Source: Planctomycetota bacterium (GTDB lineage Bacteria; Planctomycetota; Planctomycetia; Isosphaerales; Isosphaeraceae). From it: a DNA stretch of 20,006 bases. The stretch is from contig JAKAUH010000662.1 of the NCBI GenBank assembly GCA_021818605.1, forward strand, positions 1 through 20,006. The letters run 5' to 3'. A program made the translations under genes and the position numbers. The notes beneath the pieces are model-generated. The model did not search any database. It saw only the letters and a program-made list of their open reading frames with translations, and was not told the origin of the DNA. Positions 7,955 to 16,200 of the stretch are shown here, piece by piece (position 1 is the first letter of the stretch; the number at the start of each line of letters is the position of its first letter).

Positions 7955-8155
7955 TCACGACTCGATGTCCTCTCGGGGGACCTCGATCTCCTCGGCCGGG
8001 ATCCAGACGACCTGGCCCTCGCGCCAGACGACGATGGGCTGGCCGAGGCGCTTGTGGCGATCAATAGCCCGGACGGCCGCCCTGTGAATTGCCTGCTCCA
8101 CCAGGTCGGTCTCGAGCATGAGCGATTTCCGTTCTTCGCTCTTTTCAACCTTCAT
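7955..8155 (-). CDS. Small antitoxin-like protein beside a zeta-toxin-like ORF
   Basis: A 66-residue protein with a charged N-terminus and a compact core, HKRLGQPIVVWREGQVVWIP (34-53), followed by an acidic tail (AEEIEVPREDIES). Small proteins with this kind of HKRLG...VVW..G.VVW..PEEI core are often found beside zeta-toxin-like ATPase genes, notably in planctomycetes; I know the pattern but cannot search for it here. An AGG lies eight bases before the ATG. It starts 25 bases after the stop of the truncated toxin-like ORF and ends 34 bases before the UPF0261 start. The role as an antitoxin is inferred from the neighbour only. Confidence 0.6.
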   Translation of the reverse strand: MKVEKSEERKSLMLETDLVEQAIHRAAVRAIDRHKRLGQPIVVWREGQVVWIPAEEIEVPREDIES

Positions 8156-8180
8156 GGTGTGAGCCTTTCTGAATCCGCTC

Positions 8181-8519
8181 TCACGTCAGCGAGTCCGCGA
8201 CCTCGGTAACGAATTCGTATTCTCCAGCGGCGATGAGCCGAACCCGGGATGCCTCGGAATTATCGCAGAGTTTCCAGGTGCATGCCATCGGCTGATAGAG
8301 CCCGAAGAAGTTCCTCAACCCCGCCTCGTAGCGCCGGCGGATCGTCGCCTCCGGCACGTCATGCCTGCCGGCCCGAACCCGCGCGGCGACCCGGGCCACG
8401 GCGAGGTCCGGATGCGTTAGCCAGAGGAAGACCAGATGGAACTGATACCCGTCCCGGATCAGTTTCCCCGCGCCGTTCGGACCGGCGAGAACGACGAGGT
8501 GCGGCGTCGAATCGGCCAT
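8181..8519 (-). pseudogene. Zeta-toxin-like ATPase with internal in-frame deletion
   Basis: A 112-residue ORF joins two ends of a zeta-toxin-like (predicted ABC-type ATPase) protein that is normally near 190-200 residues. The N-terminus carries the Walker A start LVVLAGPNGAGK (8-19). Directly after Lys19 the sequence continues as IRDGYQFHLVFLWLTHPDLA, followed by VAARVRAGRHDVPEATIRRR and GLRNFF.LY, which is the family's C-terminal third. The Ser/Thr that should follow the P-loop Lys and roughly 80 middle residues are missing, including the expected catalytic region. The frame is kept across the junction at 8462/8463. It starts only three bases after the oleD stop, with GGAGG ten bases upstream, inside the oleD end. 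It is probably inactive; a shortened protein with a new role is less likely. Confidence 0.65.
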
Positions 8520-8522
8520 TTC

Positions 8523-9545
8523 TCAGTCCCCTCCGCCGCCATGGAGCCACCGTTCGAGCCGCATGAGCCCCTCCGCGATACTGACGCGCGGTTCGTAGCC
8601 GAAATCGCGGCGGGCGGCGTCGATGCGGAACCAGTGCGTCGTCGAGAGCTGCCGGGCCAGGAACCGGGTCATCGGCGGTTCGCCGCCGCGGCCCGACAGG
8701 CGATAGAACGCCTCAAGCCCCCCCGCGCCGACCAGGGCGAGCGGCCGGCTGATCGTCCGCCGCACCGGATCCATGTGCGCCGCCTTCAGCAGCGCGTCGA
8801 TCATGTCCCACACGGCGATCGTCTCTCCCTGGGTGATGAAATACGCGTTTCCGGCCACCGGCGAGCCCGGGATCAGCCGATCTGCGGCCAGGACGTGGCC
8901 CTCCGCGGCATTATCGATGTAGACCGGGTCGATCAGGGCGTTCTTGCGGCCAATCCTGCGCAACCGGCCGCTCCGCGCCTGCGCGATGATCCGGGGCAGC
9001 AGGTTGTTGTCGCCGGGACCCCAGATCAGGTGCGGGCGCAGCGACACGGTCGCCAGGTGATCGGAATTGGCGGACAGCACAAGCTGCTCGGCAATCGCCT
9101 TTGTCTCGGGATACGCCGCCTCGAACCGGCTCGAATACGGGGCCGATTCGTCCGCGCCGGCGAGATCCTGACCGTTGAACACCACACTTGGCGAGCTGGT
9201 GTAAACCAGGCGCGGCGCCCCGGCGGCGAGGCAGGCCTGAACCACGTTGCGCGTTCCCTCGACATTCGCGCGCCGGTACTCGTCCTCGGGACCCCAGAGC
9301 CCGGCCTTCGCGGCGGTGTGGAAGACGGTCTGACATCCCTCGACCGCGCGTGCAACGGCCGCCGCGTCAGCCACATCGCCCGCAACCTGGTCGACGCCCA
9401 GCTCATCCAGGAGGGGATAATGCCGCCGCGAAAGGCTGCACACCGCCAGACCGCGGGCGTGCAGCAGCCGGATGATGGCCGTTCCCAGGAATCCCCCGCC
9501 GCCCGTCACCAGCACGCGGCCAGGAGATGCAGTCGCCTCGTTCAC
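8523..9545 (-). CDS. oleD: OleD, NADPH-dependent 2-alkyl-3-ketoacid reductase
   Basis: A short-chain dehydrogenase/epimerase-like protein of 340 residues. In the olefin pathway OleD reduces the 2-alkyl-3-keto acid made by OleA to the 2-alkyl-3-hydroxy acid. The Rossmann motif is TGGGGFLG (14-21) and the catalytic pair is Tyr145/Lys149 (AYPETKAIAEQL), with a Ser-rich strand VYTSSPSVVFNG before it (114-125). The start is GTG at 9545, which overlaps the oleC stop (GTGA) and has AGGAG six bases upstream; the open frame further upstream lies inside oleC. It is the last of the four ole genes in the transcription order A-B-C-D. A sterol 3-beta-dehydrogenase-like reductase would look similar, but the neighbours settle the role. 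Confidence 0.93.
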   Translation of the reverse strand: MNEATASPGRVLVTGGGGFLGTAIIRLLHARGLAVCSLSRRHYPLLDELGVDQVAGDVADAAAVARAVEGCQTVFHTAAKAGLWGPEDEYRRANVEGTRNVVQACLAAGAPRLVYTSSPSVVFNGQDLAGADESAPYSSRFEAAYPETKAIAEQLVLSANSDHLATVSLRPHLIWGPGDNNLLPRIIAQARSGRLRRIGRKNALIDPVYIDNAAEGHVLAADRLIPGSPVAGNAYFITQGETIAVWDMIDALLKAAHMDPVRRTISRPLALVGAGGLEAFYRLSGRGGEPPMTRFLARQLSTTHWFRIDAARRDFGYEPRVSIAEGLMRLERWLHGGGGD

Positions 9546-11254
9546 GACACTCTCCTGCCGGCCCAGTCGGCGAGCTTCTCGCGAAAGATCTTCGAGTTGT
9601 GGCGGATATCCACCGGGAACGACGGATGAAACAGCAACCTGCGAATCCTCCGAGTGTGAGCGAACCCGGCGGCCCGTTCGAGCAACTCGTCGCGGAGCCG
9701 ATCCTGCTCGCTCCGCGTGAGCCGGCGCACCGGCTCGATGCAGATCACAGGAATCCTCTCGCCGCCGGAATCGACACCCACCAGCGCTGAGCGATAAACA
9801 TCGGAATGTGTGTTGAAGATCGCCTCGCACGGGATCGTGAACAATGTCTCGTCAGCCAGGATCACTCGGTGCGCCTTGCGCCCGCAGAACCAGATCCGGC
9901 CGTGATCGTCGAGATAGCCCAGGTCGCCCATTCGGTGCATGACGACCTGGCGCCGGCGGTCCAAAACCTTCGCCAGCCGCGTGGCCTCGGGGCGGTGGAA
10001 ATACTCGCGCGTGACGACCGGCCCGGAGACGACGATCTCACCGACCGTACCTGATGGCAACACCCACTCGTCAGACCACTCGGGTATCGGCCCGTCGTCG
10101 ATCCGGATGATCCTCACCTCGATCCCGTCGACCGGCCGTCCCACGCAGACACCCAGGCCCCGATCGGTGGCATGACGCGTCTCGCCGAGGATCTCGTCGC
10201 TGCCGATCGAGGCGACCGGCAGGGCTTCGGTCGCACCATACACCGTATGCACCTGAGCCGGCGGCTGGAGCCGCGCGGCCATCCGCTCGATCGTCCGCGC
10301 GGGCACGGGCGCGCCGGCCGAGACCACTCGCCTGAGACTCGCCAGTCGTTCCAGACGGCTGTCCTCGCCGCGCACGAGCTGCCGCAGCAGCGCCGGGGAG
10401 CCGAAGAGGTTGGTCACTTGGAATGCGTTGATCGCACCGACGATCCGCTCGGGATTGGCCCGGGCGGGCCGGGTCGGGTCCATCTGGGGGACGATCGCCG
10501 ACATCCCGAGCGCCGGCGCGAACAATGCGAACAACGGGAACGTGCAGAGGTCGACCTCACCCGGCGCAATGCCGAACATCTCGCGGATCATCGTCACCTG
10601 CGCGTCGAGGATGCGGTGCGTGTACACCGCTCCCTTGGGCGGTCCGGTGCTGCCGCTGGTAAACAGGATCGCGGCCGGCTCATCAGGCGAGAGCGGTTCG
10701 AGCCCGCCGGACCCGGCAGGTCCCTGCTTGCGAACCTCGCGACCCAGCCGGCCCACGGCGTCGAGCGAAATCGCGGGCAGCGAGCGGCCCAGCAGACCAT
10801 CCCCGACCACGATCCGGCGCCGGACGGTCTCGCGTCCCCAGCCGAGCACCAGGCCGGCCGCGATCGCCTTGGGCATGCCGATGAAAACCTCGGGCTCGGC
10901 CTCGCGGCAGCATTGCTTCAGGTTGCGCAGGCCGATCCCCGGATCGATCAGCACGGGCACGATCCCGGCTTTCAGGACTCCGAATACCAGGGCAAAAAGT
11001 TCCACGCCCGGCCCGACCATCAGCACCGCACGCGTCCGGGGCGCGATGCCGATCGCCGTGAGTCCCAGCGCGAGCTCATCACTGACCTTGTCGAGCTGCT
11101 GGAACGTCAGCCCGGCGCCGAGGAATCCCGCCCGACGGCCGGGGCGCCGGCACGCCGGATCCTCGACCGCCAGCGTGCCGGGATGCCGGTTTGCGGCGTC
11201 GGCGAGCCACCGGGCGATGTTCGGCGCATCCGTGCTGGCGAATGTCGGGATCAA
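9542..11254 (-). CDS. oleC: OleC, beta-lactone synthetase (AMP-ligase family)
   Basis: A 570-residue acyl-adenylate-forming enzyme. OleC uses ATP to activate the 2-alkyl-3-hydroxy acid and close it to a cis/trans beta-lactone. Motifs are the phosphate loop LFTSGSTGPPKG (197-208), YGATEALP (339-346), the ATP-ribose Asp444 (MGDLGYLDDHGRIWFCGRK) and the C-terminal Lys555 (RHNSKIFREKL). The start chosen is TTG at 11254: it overlaps the oleB stop (ATTGA) and has GGAGG seven bases upstream. The 47 residues before it in the open frame fall within oleB and look random. The order and coupling with oleB and oleD support membership of the olefin operon rather than a general fatty acyl-CoA ligase. Confidence 0.93.
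   Translation of the reverse strand: MIPTFASTDAPNIARWLADAANRHPGTLAVEDPACRRPGRRAGFLGAGLTFQQLDKVSDELALGLTAIGIAPRTRAVLMVGPGVELFALVFGVLKAGIVPVLIDPGIGLRNLKQCCREAEPEVFIGMPKAIAAGLVLGWGRETVRRRIVVGDGLLGRSLPAISLDAVGRLGREVRKQGPAGSGGLEPLSPDEPAAILFTSGSTGPPKGAVYTHRILDAQVTMIREMFGIAPGEVDLCTFPLFALFAPALGMSAIVPQMDPTRPARANPERIVGAINAFQVTNLFGSPALLRQLVRGEDSRLERLASLRRVVSAGAPVPARTIERMAARLQPPAQVHTVYGATEALPVASIGSDEILGETRHATDRGLGVCVGRPVDGIEVRIIRIDDGPIPEWSDEWVLPSGTVGEIVVSGPVVTREYFHRPEATRLAKVLDRRRQVVMHRMGDLGYLDDHGRIWFCGRKAHRVILADETLFTIPCEAIFNTHSDVYRSALVGVDSGGERIPVICIEPVRRLTRSEQDRLRDELLERAAGFAHTRRIRRLLFHPSFPVDIRHNSKIFREKLADWAGRRVS
9552..9556 (-). promoter_or_regulatory. Ribosome binding site for oleD (decides GTG start)
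   Basis: AGGAG on the minus strand, six bases before the GTG at 9545, within the last codons of oleC. It fixes the oleD start at the overlapping GTGA junction. Confidence 0.7.
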
Positions 11255-12162
11255 TGCGCGACCTCCCGCGCCAGGGGATGGGCCAGAAGGAACGAGCGGA
11301 CCAGCGGATTCACCGCCTCCGGCACGTCCTCGAATAACAGATGACCGGCCTGTGGAAACCGATGAACCTCGGCCGACGGGAACCGCCGTCCCCACTCGTC
11401 CAGCACGGACTCATCGAAGACGAAGTCACGCAGGCCCCAGGCGATCATCATCGGAAGGCCCGCGAGCAGCGGCAGCCGCCCCTCCAGCCACGATATCAAG
11501 GCAAACGACCGGTCGCCCGGTCGCAGCGGGATGTCCTGGATGAACCGATGGATGGCAATCCGGTGCTTCCAGGAATCGTAGGGGGCCGCGTAGGCGTCGC
11601 GGACATCCGCGGGCAAACGGCGCGTCTTGCAGCCGATCCAGCTCGTCCCCCGGACGAACAGGTTAATGCCGCGGGCCAGCCAGGCGCCGACCGGCGAATC
11701 GCGAAAAAGCGACAGCGCCCCCGGAAACGACTTCCCGGCCGGCTTGTGAAACGCCGCCGTGTTGGTGACGACCAGTCGGGCGATCCGCTCGGGATGCCGG
11801 GCGGCGTACGTCATCCCGATAATCCCGCCCCAGTCGTGCAGCACCAGCGTCAGGTCGCGGTCGAGGCCCAGTCCATCGAGAAGCGCCTCCAGGTCATCAA
11901 CCCGCGAATTGAGGATGTATCTGTACCGAGAATCATCGGGCTTGTCCGAGAGCCCGCAACCGATGTGATCGGGGACGATCACCCGGTAGTCGTCGCGCAG
12001 GTCGTCGATCAGGTGCCGGTAGTAGAACGACCAGGTCGGATTGCCGTGGAGCATCACCAGCGGCTCGCCCGCGCCCTCGTCGATGTAATGCAGCCGCAGC
12101 CCGTCGCGGTCGAAATCGCAACCGGGGTGATCGGCCAGGAACTGCTGCAACGCTCGGTTCAT
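11251..12162 (-). CDS. oleB: OleB, beta-lactone decarboxylase (alpha/beta hydrolase)
   Basis: A 303-residue alpha/beta hydrolase of the haloalkane dehalogenase-like branch. OleB removes CO2 from the beta-lactone made by OleC and gives the final cis-alkene. The nucleophile is Asp110 in LVLHDWGG (107-113), with Asn41 (LHGNPTW) and Trp111 in the places of the halide-binding pair. The likely acid is Asp246 (WGLRDFVF) and the base His274 (QAGHLLFED). GGAG lies about ten bases before the ATG. It starts 24 bases after oleA ends and its stop overlaps the oleC start. On sequence alone it could be called a haloalkane dehalogenase; the operon makes OleB much more likely. Confidence 0.93.
   Translation of the reverse strand: MNRALQQFLADHPGCDFDRDGLRLHYIDEGAGEPLVMLHGNPTWSFYYRHLIDDLRDDYRVIVPDHIGCGLSDKPDDSRYRYILNSRVDDLEALLDGLGLDRDLTLVLHDWGGIIGMTYAARHPERIARLVVTNTAAFHKPAGKSFPGALSLFRDSPVGAWLARGINLFVRGTSWIGCKTRRLPADVRDAYAAPYDSWKHRIAIHRFIQDIPLRPGDRSFALISWLEGRLPLLAGLPMMIAWGLRDFVFDESVLDEWGRRFPSAEVHRFPQAGHLLFEDVPEAVNPLVRSFLLAHPLAREVAH
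11262..11266 (-). promoter_or_regulatory. Ribosome binding site for oleC (decides TTG start)
   Basis: GGAGG on the minus strand, seven bases before the TTG at 11254, whose last two bases are the first two of the oleB TGA. This favours a TTG start with translational coupling. Confidence 0.7.
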
Positions 12163-12186
12163 CGTCGGGTCGCTCCGGCGGTCAGT

Positions 12187-13239
12187 CTACCAGTCGAGTC
12201 CGAGCATCATGCAGTTGAGCCCGCTACCGATCCCCAAAAAGGCGACACGGTCGCCCCGCTCGAGGAAACCGCGGTCCTCGGCCAGACCGGCGGTCAGTGG
12301 CAGTGAGACCGTGCCCATGTTCCCGAGGTACGGAAATGTAGGGAAATCCTTGGCCTCCGCGATGCCCAGCAAGCGGAGGATCGTGTCGCGGTGCGAGGTG
12401 CCGACCTGGTGGCAGATGACCTTGTCGACGGTGTCAGCCGACCAGCCCAACTCCTTCAAAAACGCCCGCCAGGTCTGCGTACCCAGCTCGACACCGTTGG
12501 TCAGCACGGCCGCCGCGTCCGTCGCGGTGAACTGCTGGTAGGCCCGCGACCCGTTCGAGCCGACCGCGTCGATCCCCCAGCGGCACAGGTCGTGGAACTC
12601 AGGGGCCGTGCGCCAGACGCCGCCCTTGAGCTTCCGCGCCCCGCGGCCGCCGAACGATCCATCCGTCAGCAAGACGGCCGCGGCCCCCGACCCGCCGGTG
12701 AGCGTCGCGAGCGACGTCTTGAAGAACTCCATCGTCGGGTTGTGGAGCAACTGAGCGATGACGATTTCGTTGATCTCGCGCGAGGCCTCGCAGGCGACCA
12801 CCATCCCGGCCCGGGCCTGGCCCCACTCAATCCGGTTGGCGATCTCGAGCACCCCGTTGAGCAGCCCCAGGCAGGCGTTGCTCACGTCGTAAACCGCGGC
12901 CTCCGGGCCGACGCCGAGCGCCGCCGCGACACGGCACGCCGTCGCCGGCTCGAAATACTCGCGGCAGACAGCACCGTAGATCAGGACGTCGAGCTGATCG
13001 GCCCGCAGGTCTGCCGCCTCGAGCGCCCGACGCCCGGCCGCGATCGCACCGTCCGACAGACGATGCCCTTCCTCCCACCACCGGCGCTCGGCGATCCCGG
13101 TCAGGGCCTCGAGCTGTCCCTCACCCAGGTGGAGCGCCGAGTAAAGCCCGGCAAGCTGCCGCTCCAGCTCCAGCGATGTCACCACCACCGGCGCGATCTC
13201 GTAGCCGATGGCGTCAATACAAACCTTGCTATAATTCAT
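12187..13239 (-). CDS. oleA: OleA, thiolase-fold head-to-head acyl condensing enzyme
   Basis: A 350-residue KAS III-like enzyme that joins two acyl thioesters by a non-decarboxylative Claisen condensation to a 2-alkyl-3-keto acid, the first step of long-chain olefin synthesis. The start is the ATG at 13239, which gives the family N-terminus MNYSKVCIDAIGYE; the open frame continues upstream into the end of the pfaC-like gene. The nucleophile is Cys123 (DVSNACLGLLNG), with His277 (ICHQVGTSHRD) and Asn307 (YLGNMGT). Glu97 in REYFEPATACRV corresponds to the OleA-specific Glu (Glu117 in Xanthomonas OleA, from memory), which sets it apart from FabH. It lies 52 bases after the megasynthase gene, with no clear Shine-Dalgarno and no convincing promoter in that gap. 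Confidence 0.94.
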   Translation of the reverse strand: MNYSKVCIDAIGYEIAPVVVTSLELERQLAGLYSALHLGEGQLEALTGIAERRWWEEGHRLSDGAIAAGRRALEAADLRADQLDVLIYGAVCREYFEPATACRVAAALGVGPEAAVYDVSNACLGLLNGVLEIANRIEWGQARAGMVVACEASREINEIVIAQLLHNPTMEFFKTSLATLTGGSGAAAVLLTDGSFGGRGARKLKGGVWRTAPEFHDLCRWGIDAVGSNGSRAYQQFTATDAAAVLTNGVELGTQTWRAFLKELGWSADTVDKVICHQVGTSHRDTILRLLGIAEAKDFPTFPYLGNMGTVSLPLTAGLAEDRGFLERGDRVAFLGIGSGLNCMMLGLDW

Positions 13240-13291
13240 TTTGCTATGGAATGCTCGGACGGTCGTTTCAAGGGCGGGATCGACAACGATT

Positions 13292-16200
13292 TCAACGGAC
13301 GGTGGCCTGGATCTGCCGACAGTCGGCCCAGAGGACCTCCAGCTCATATCGCCCCGTCCGGGACAACTGGAGTGCCAGGTCGGTCACGGCGACGATCGGC
13401 CGACCGTCGGCGATGATCAGGGCATCGGCGATGGCATACGGCTCGGGGCGATAGCCTCGCTCCTTGATGGTGACCTCGTAGGTCACCCGGCGACTCGATT
13501 CGGTGATCTGGCCACGGCACTTCAAGCGGTTGGCCACACCGGGAACGGGCTCGAAGGCCGTCTGCCCTCGCGAGCCGACCCAGCCCAGCCGCATCATCAG
13601 GATCCGTAGCGAATGCAGGCAGCACTCATACATCAGGGTGCCCGGCATGACCCGGTCGTCCACGAAGTGGCACACCATGTACCAGTCGCCCGGCCGCACG
13701 TCGGCCTCGGCCCGGATCAGACCGAGCCCGGCCGGACCGCCCAGCGGGTCCACCACCGCGACGCGCTGCAGCAGCCCCATCTGGCCACCGGGCAGGCCGA
13801 TGGGGTCCGACAGCCTCACACGATCGAACGGGGCGCCGAAGGCCGCGCCCAGATCGCCCCGGCGCAACGACTCGATCGCCGACTCGTCGAGGCGCGACGG
13901 CGACACCGGCACCAGCTCGTCCGGCCGATCGGTCGCGGACGACGCGGCCCGTCGCGAGTCGAGCCGCGCGGGCGTGATCCCCTTGCCGGACGCGAGTTCC
14001 TCGGCCGTGAAGAAGCCGGCGCAGCCGTCGCGCATCGTGATCAACGGCTCGCCAGCCACGGTGGCATCATACTCGAAGCGGAAGAGGATCGTCGTCCCCT
14101 GGCGGAAGAACTTCGTGATCCGAATATCGTAACTCAGGACGTCGCCGACCACGGGCAGCCGCCGGTGGAAGGTGACGTTCGCATCCAGCAGGCGATAGAC
14201 GGAGCGGCCCTGCGTCAGGAAATCGACGCCCAGGTAGCCGCTCAGGACCAGGTCCGCCTGGCCAGCCTCCATCGCGACGCAAGGCGCCACGCGGCCGGCT
14301 TCCAGATACCAGGCCCCCGGCCGCACGTCGTGCTCGGTGACAATCCGCCCGTCGGTCATCGAGCGCGGCTGACCCTCCAGCACGACGATCCGGTCGACGA
14401 ACATCAAGGGCTCGTCAGGCAGGCGAACCCGCGTCGGCAGGCGATCGACCTCGGCGAACTCCGGACCAAACACGGCGGCGACGGAACCGACGGCCAGCTC
14501 CAGGCATTGCCGACGATCGTGAAGCGCGGGCGAGGCAACGGAACCACTCGATGAACCGTCATCCGCCGGCCCGATCGCGTCGCGATCCGCGTCCCCTCCC
14601 GATGCCACGGAACCGGCCCGGGCGATCAGGTCGAACTGATGCGCGATCTGCCGGCCGATGAGGTCCGCGGCACCCTCCGCCAGTCGTAGATACTCGCGGT
14701 GGGCCTCGATCCGGGCCTGCTCGGCCGCGGCCATCCGGCCAGCGAGGCCGGGCAGAACCCGCGATGGAACGTCGGAGACCGCCCGCGGCCGGTCGAACCC
14801 GTCGGCAGTCTTGATCGGGTGAATTCCGCTGGTGGACTGGAGCATGCTGGGCACCGTGGGCTTCGCCGTCGCCTGACGGCGCGAGGGCAGGGGAGATACC
14901 AGGAACTCGCCGGGCTCGACCGCGACGCACACGACCGCCCGCGGCCGAGCCTTCTGTCGGGATGCGTCCGTCCCGGCCGTGCCGTAAAGCCGCGACAGGT
15001 CGACCGGCCGGCGAGCGGCGATGACGGCCGCCAGCACATCCAGGACCGCCGCGAACGCGTCTCGATCCGGCCGGCACGCCGAGACGGCTGTATGCGACCG
15101 TCCGTCGAGGATGCGGCCGATCAGCCGCGTGCAGGAGCTGCCCGGCCCCACCTCGATGAACAGCCCGATGCCATCCACGGAGGCGGCCTCGATCGTCGCC
15201 GCGAAGTCGATCGACCGGGTCGCCTGACTCGTGATCGCGTCGGCGGCCGTCCTCCGGTCCACCCGATAGCGGCGAGCGGTCACGCCACTGTAAAAGGCGA
15301 TTCCCTCCGGCGCAGTCGTCGCGACGTCATGAAGCGCCCGGTATTCCGACTCGACCGAGCGCCCAATCTCGCAGTGGACCGTGCCGACCGCAGGCAGCTC
15401 CAGCCACGGCGATCCCATCCCGCGAACCAGCCCGACGACCTCATCGCGCTCGCCGCCGATCACCGTCTCGTCCCGGGTGTTGCGAATCAACGGATAAACC
15501 CTGCTCCAACCGGATGCGGCGATCGCCGCGCGCACGTCCTCGATCGATCGCGGCACGATCCCCGCGGCCCATTGCACGGTACGGCCGACGGGCAGACCCC
15601 ACGTGCGCCTCGCAGCCTCGCAGGAGCCGGACAGCTCCATCGCGAAGAGTCGCGATGAGAGCAGTCGTCCCGCCAGCTCATCGCGGTCGGTCCAGGCGCG
15701 GAGCGCCACGAGGGCCGCCGTTTCACCCATGCTGTAGCCAATCGCCGCATCCGGACCGATCCCAAGTGAGAGCAGAATGTCCGTCACCTGGCTGCCGACG
15801 GCCACCTGGCCCAGGATCGGGATCCGGTGATCGGCAAATGGGGGCAGATCGACGCCAGTCCACCAGACCTCCGGCGCAAGTTGTTCATGCAGGCGACGGC
15901 TCTCGCGCTCCTGCCGCCGCAGAACTTCGGGCCAGAGCAGCCCCAGCTCTCGCCCCATGCCCACGAAGGAATTGCCGAGCCCCGGATAGACAAACGCCAC
16001 CCCGCGCGACTGGCCTGGTTGCGACAGGTGGAGCGTGCCGCCCTCGAACTGTTCGCCGTTCGCTTCCCCATTGCGAACGGCCGACCGCGCGGTGTCGAGC
16101 AGACGCGCGAGAGCGCCGAGGCCGTCGGCGACGATGGCAATACCCAGTGGCAGCCGGTGCTCGCCCGGATGAAGCTGCCACCATCGTCGTGCCAGGTCGT

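Noticed and set aside
10172..11344. Long plus-strand open frames opposite oleC and oleB (also 8436-9629, 11341-12306, 12391-13416 and 14699-15658)
   Set aside because: All lie antisense to well-supported ole or synthase genes and have biased Arg/Pro/Gly/His-rich composition without recognisable motifs.
11251..12162. Haloalkane dehalogenase instead of OleB
   Set aside because: Residues are shared by both families, but the gene sits between oleA and oleC and overlaps oleC.
13240..13291. Internal promoter in front of oleA (TTGAAA ... TAGCAA)
   Set aside because: The hexamers are 19 bases apart and the -10 is poor; not enough to claim a promoter.
13240..13347. Upstream extension of oleA to an ATG at 13347
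   Set aside because: It would overlap the pfaC-like gene by 56 bases and add 36 non-conserved residues before the clear OleA N-terminus.
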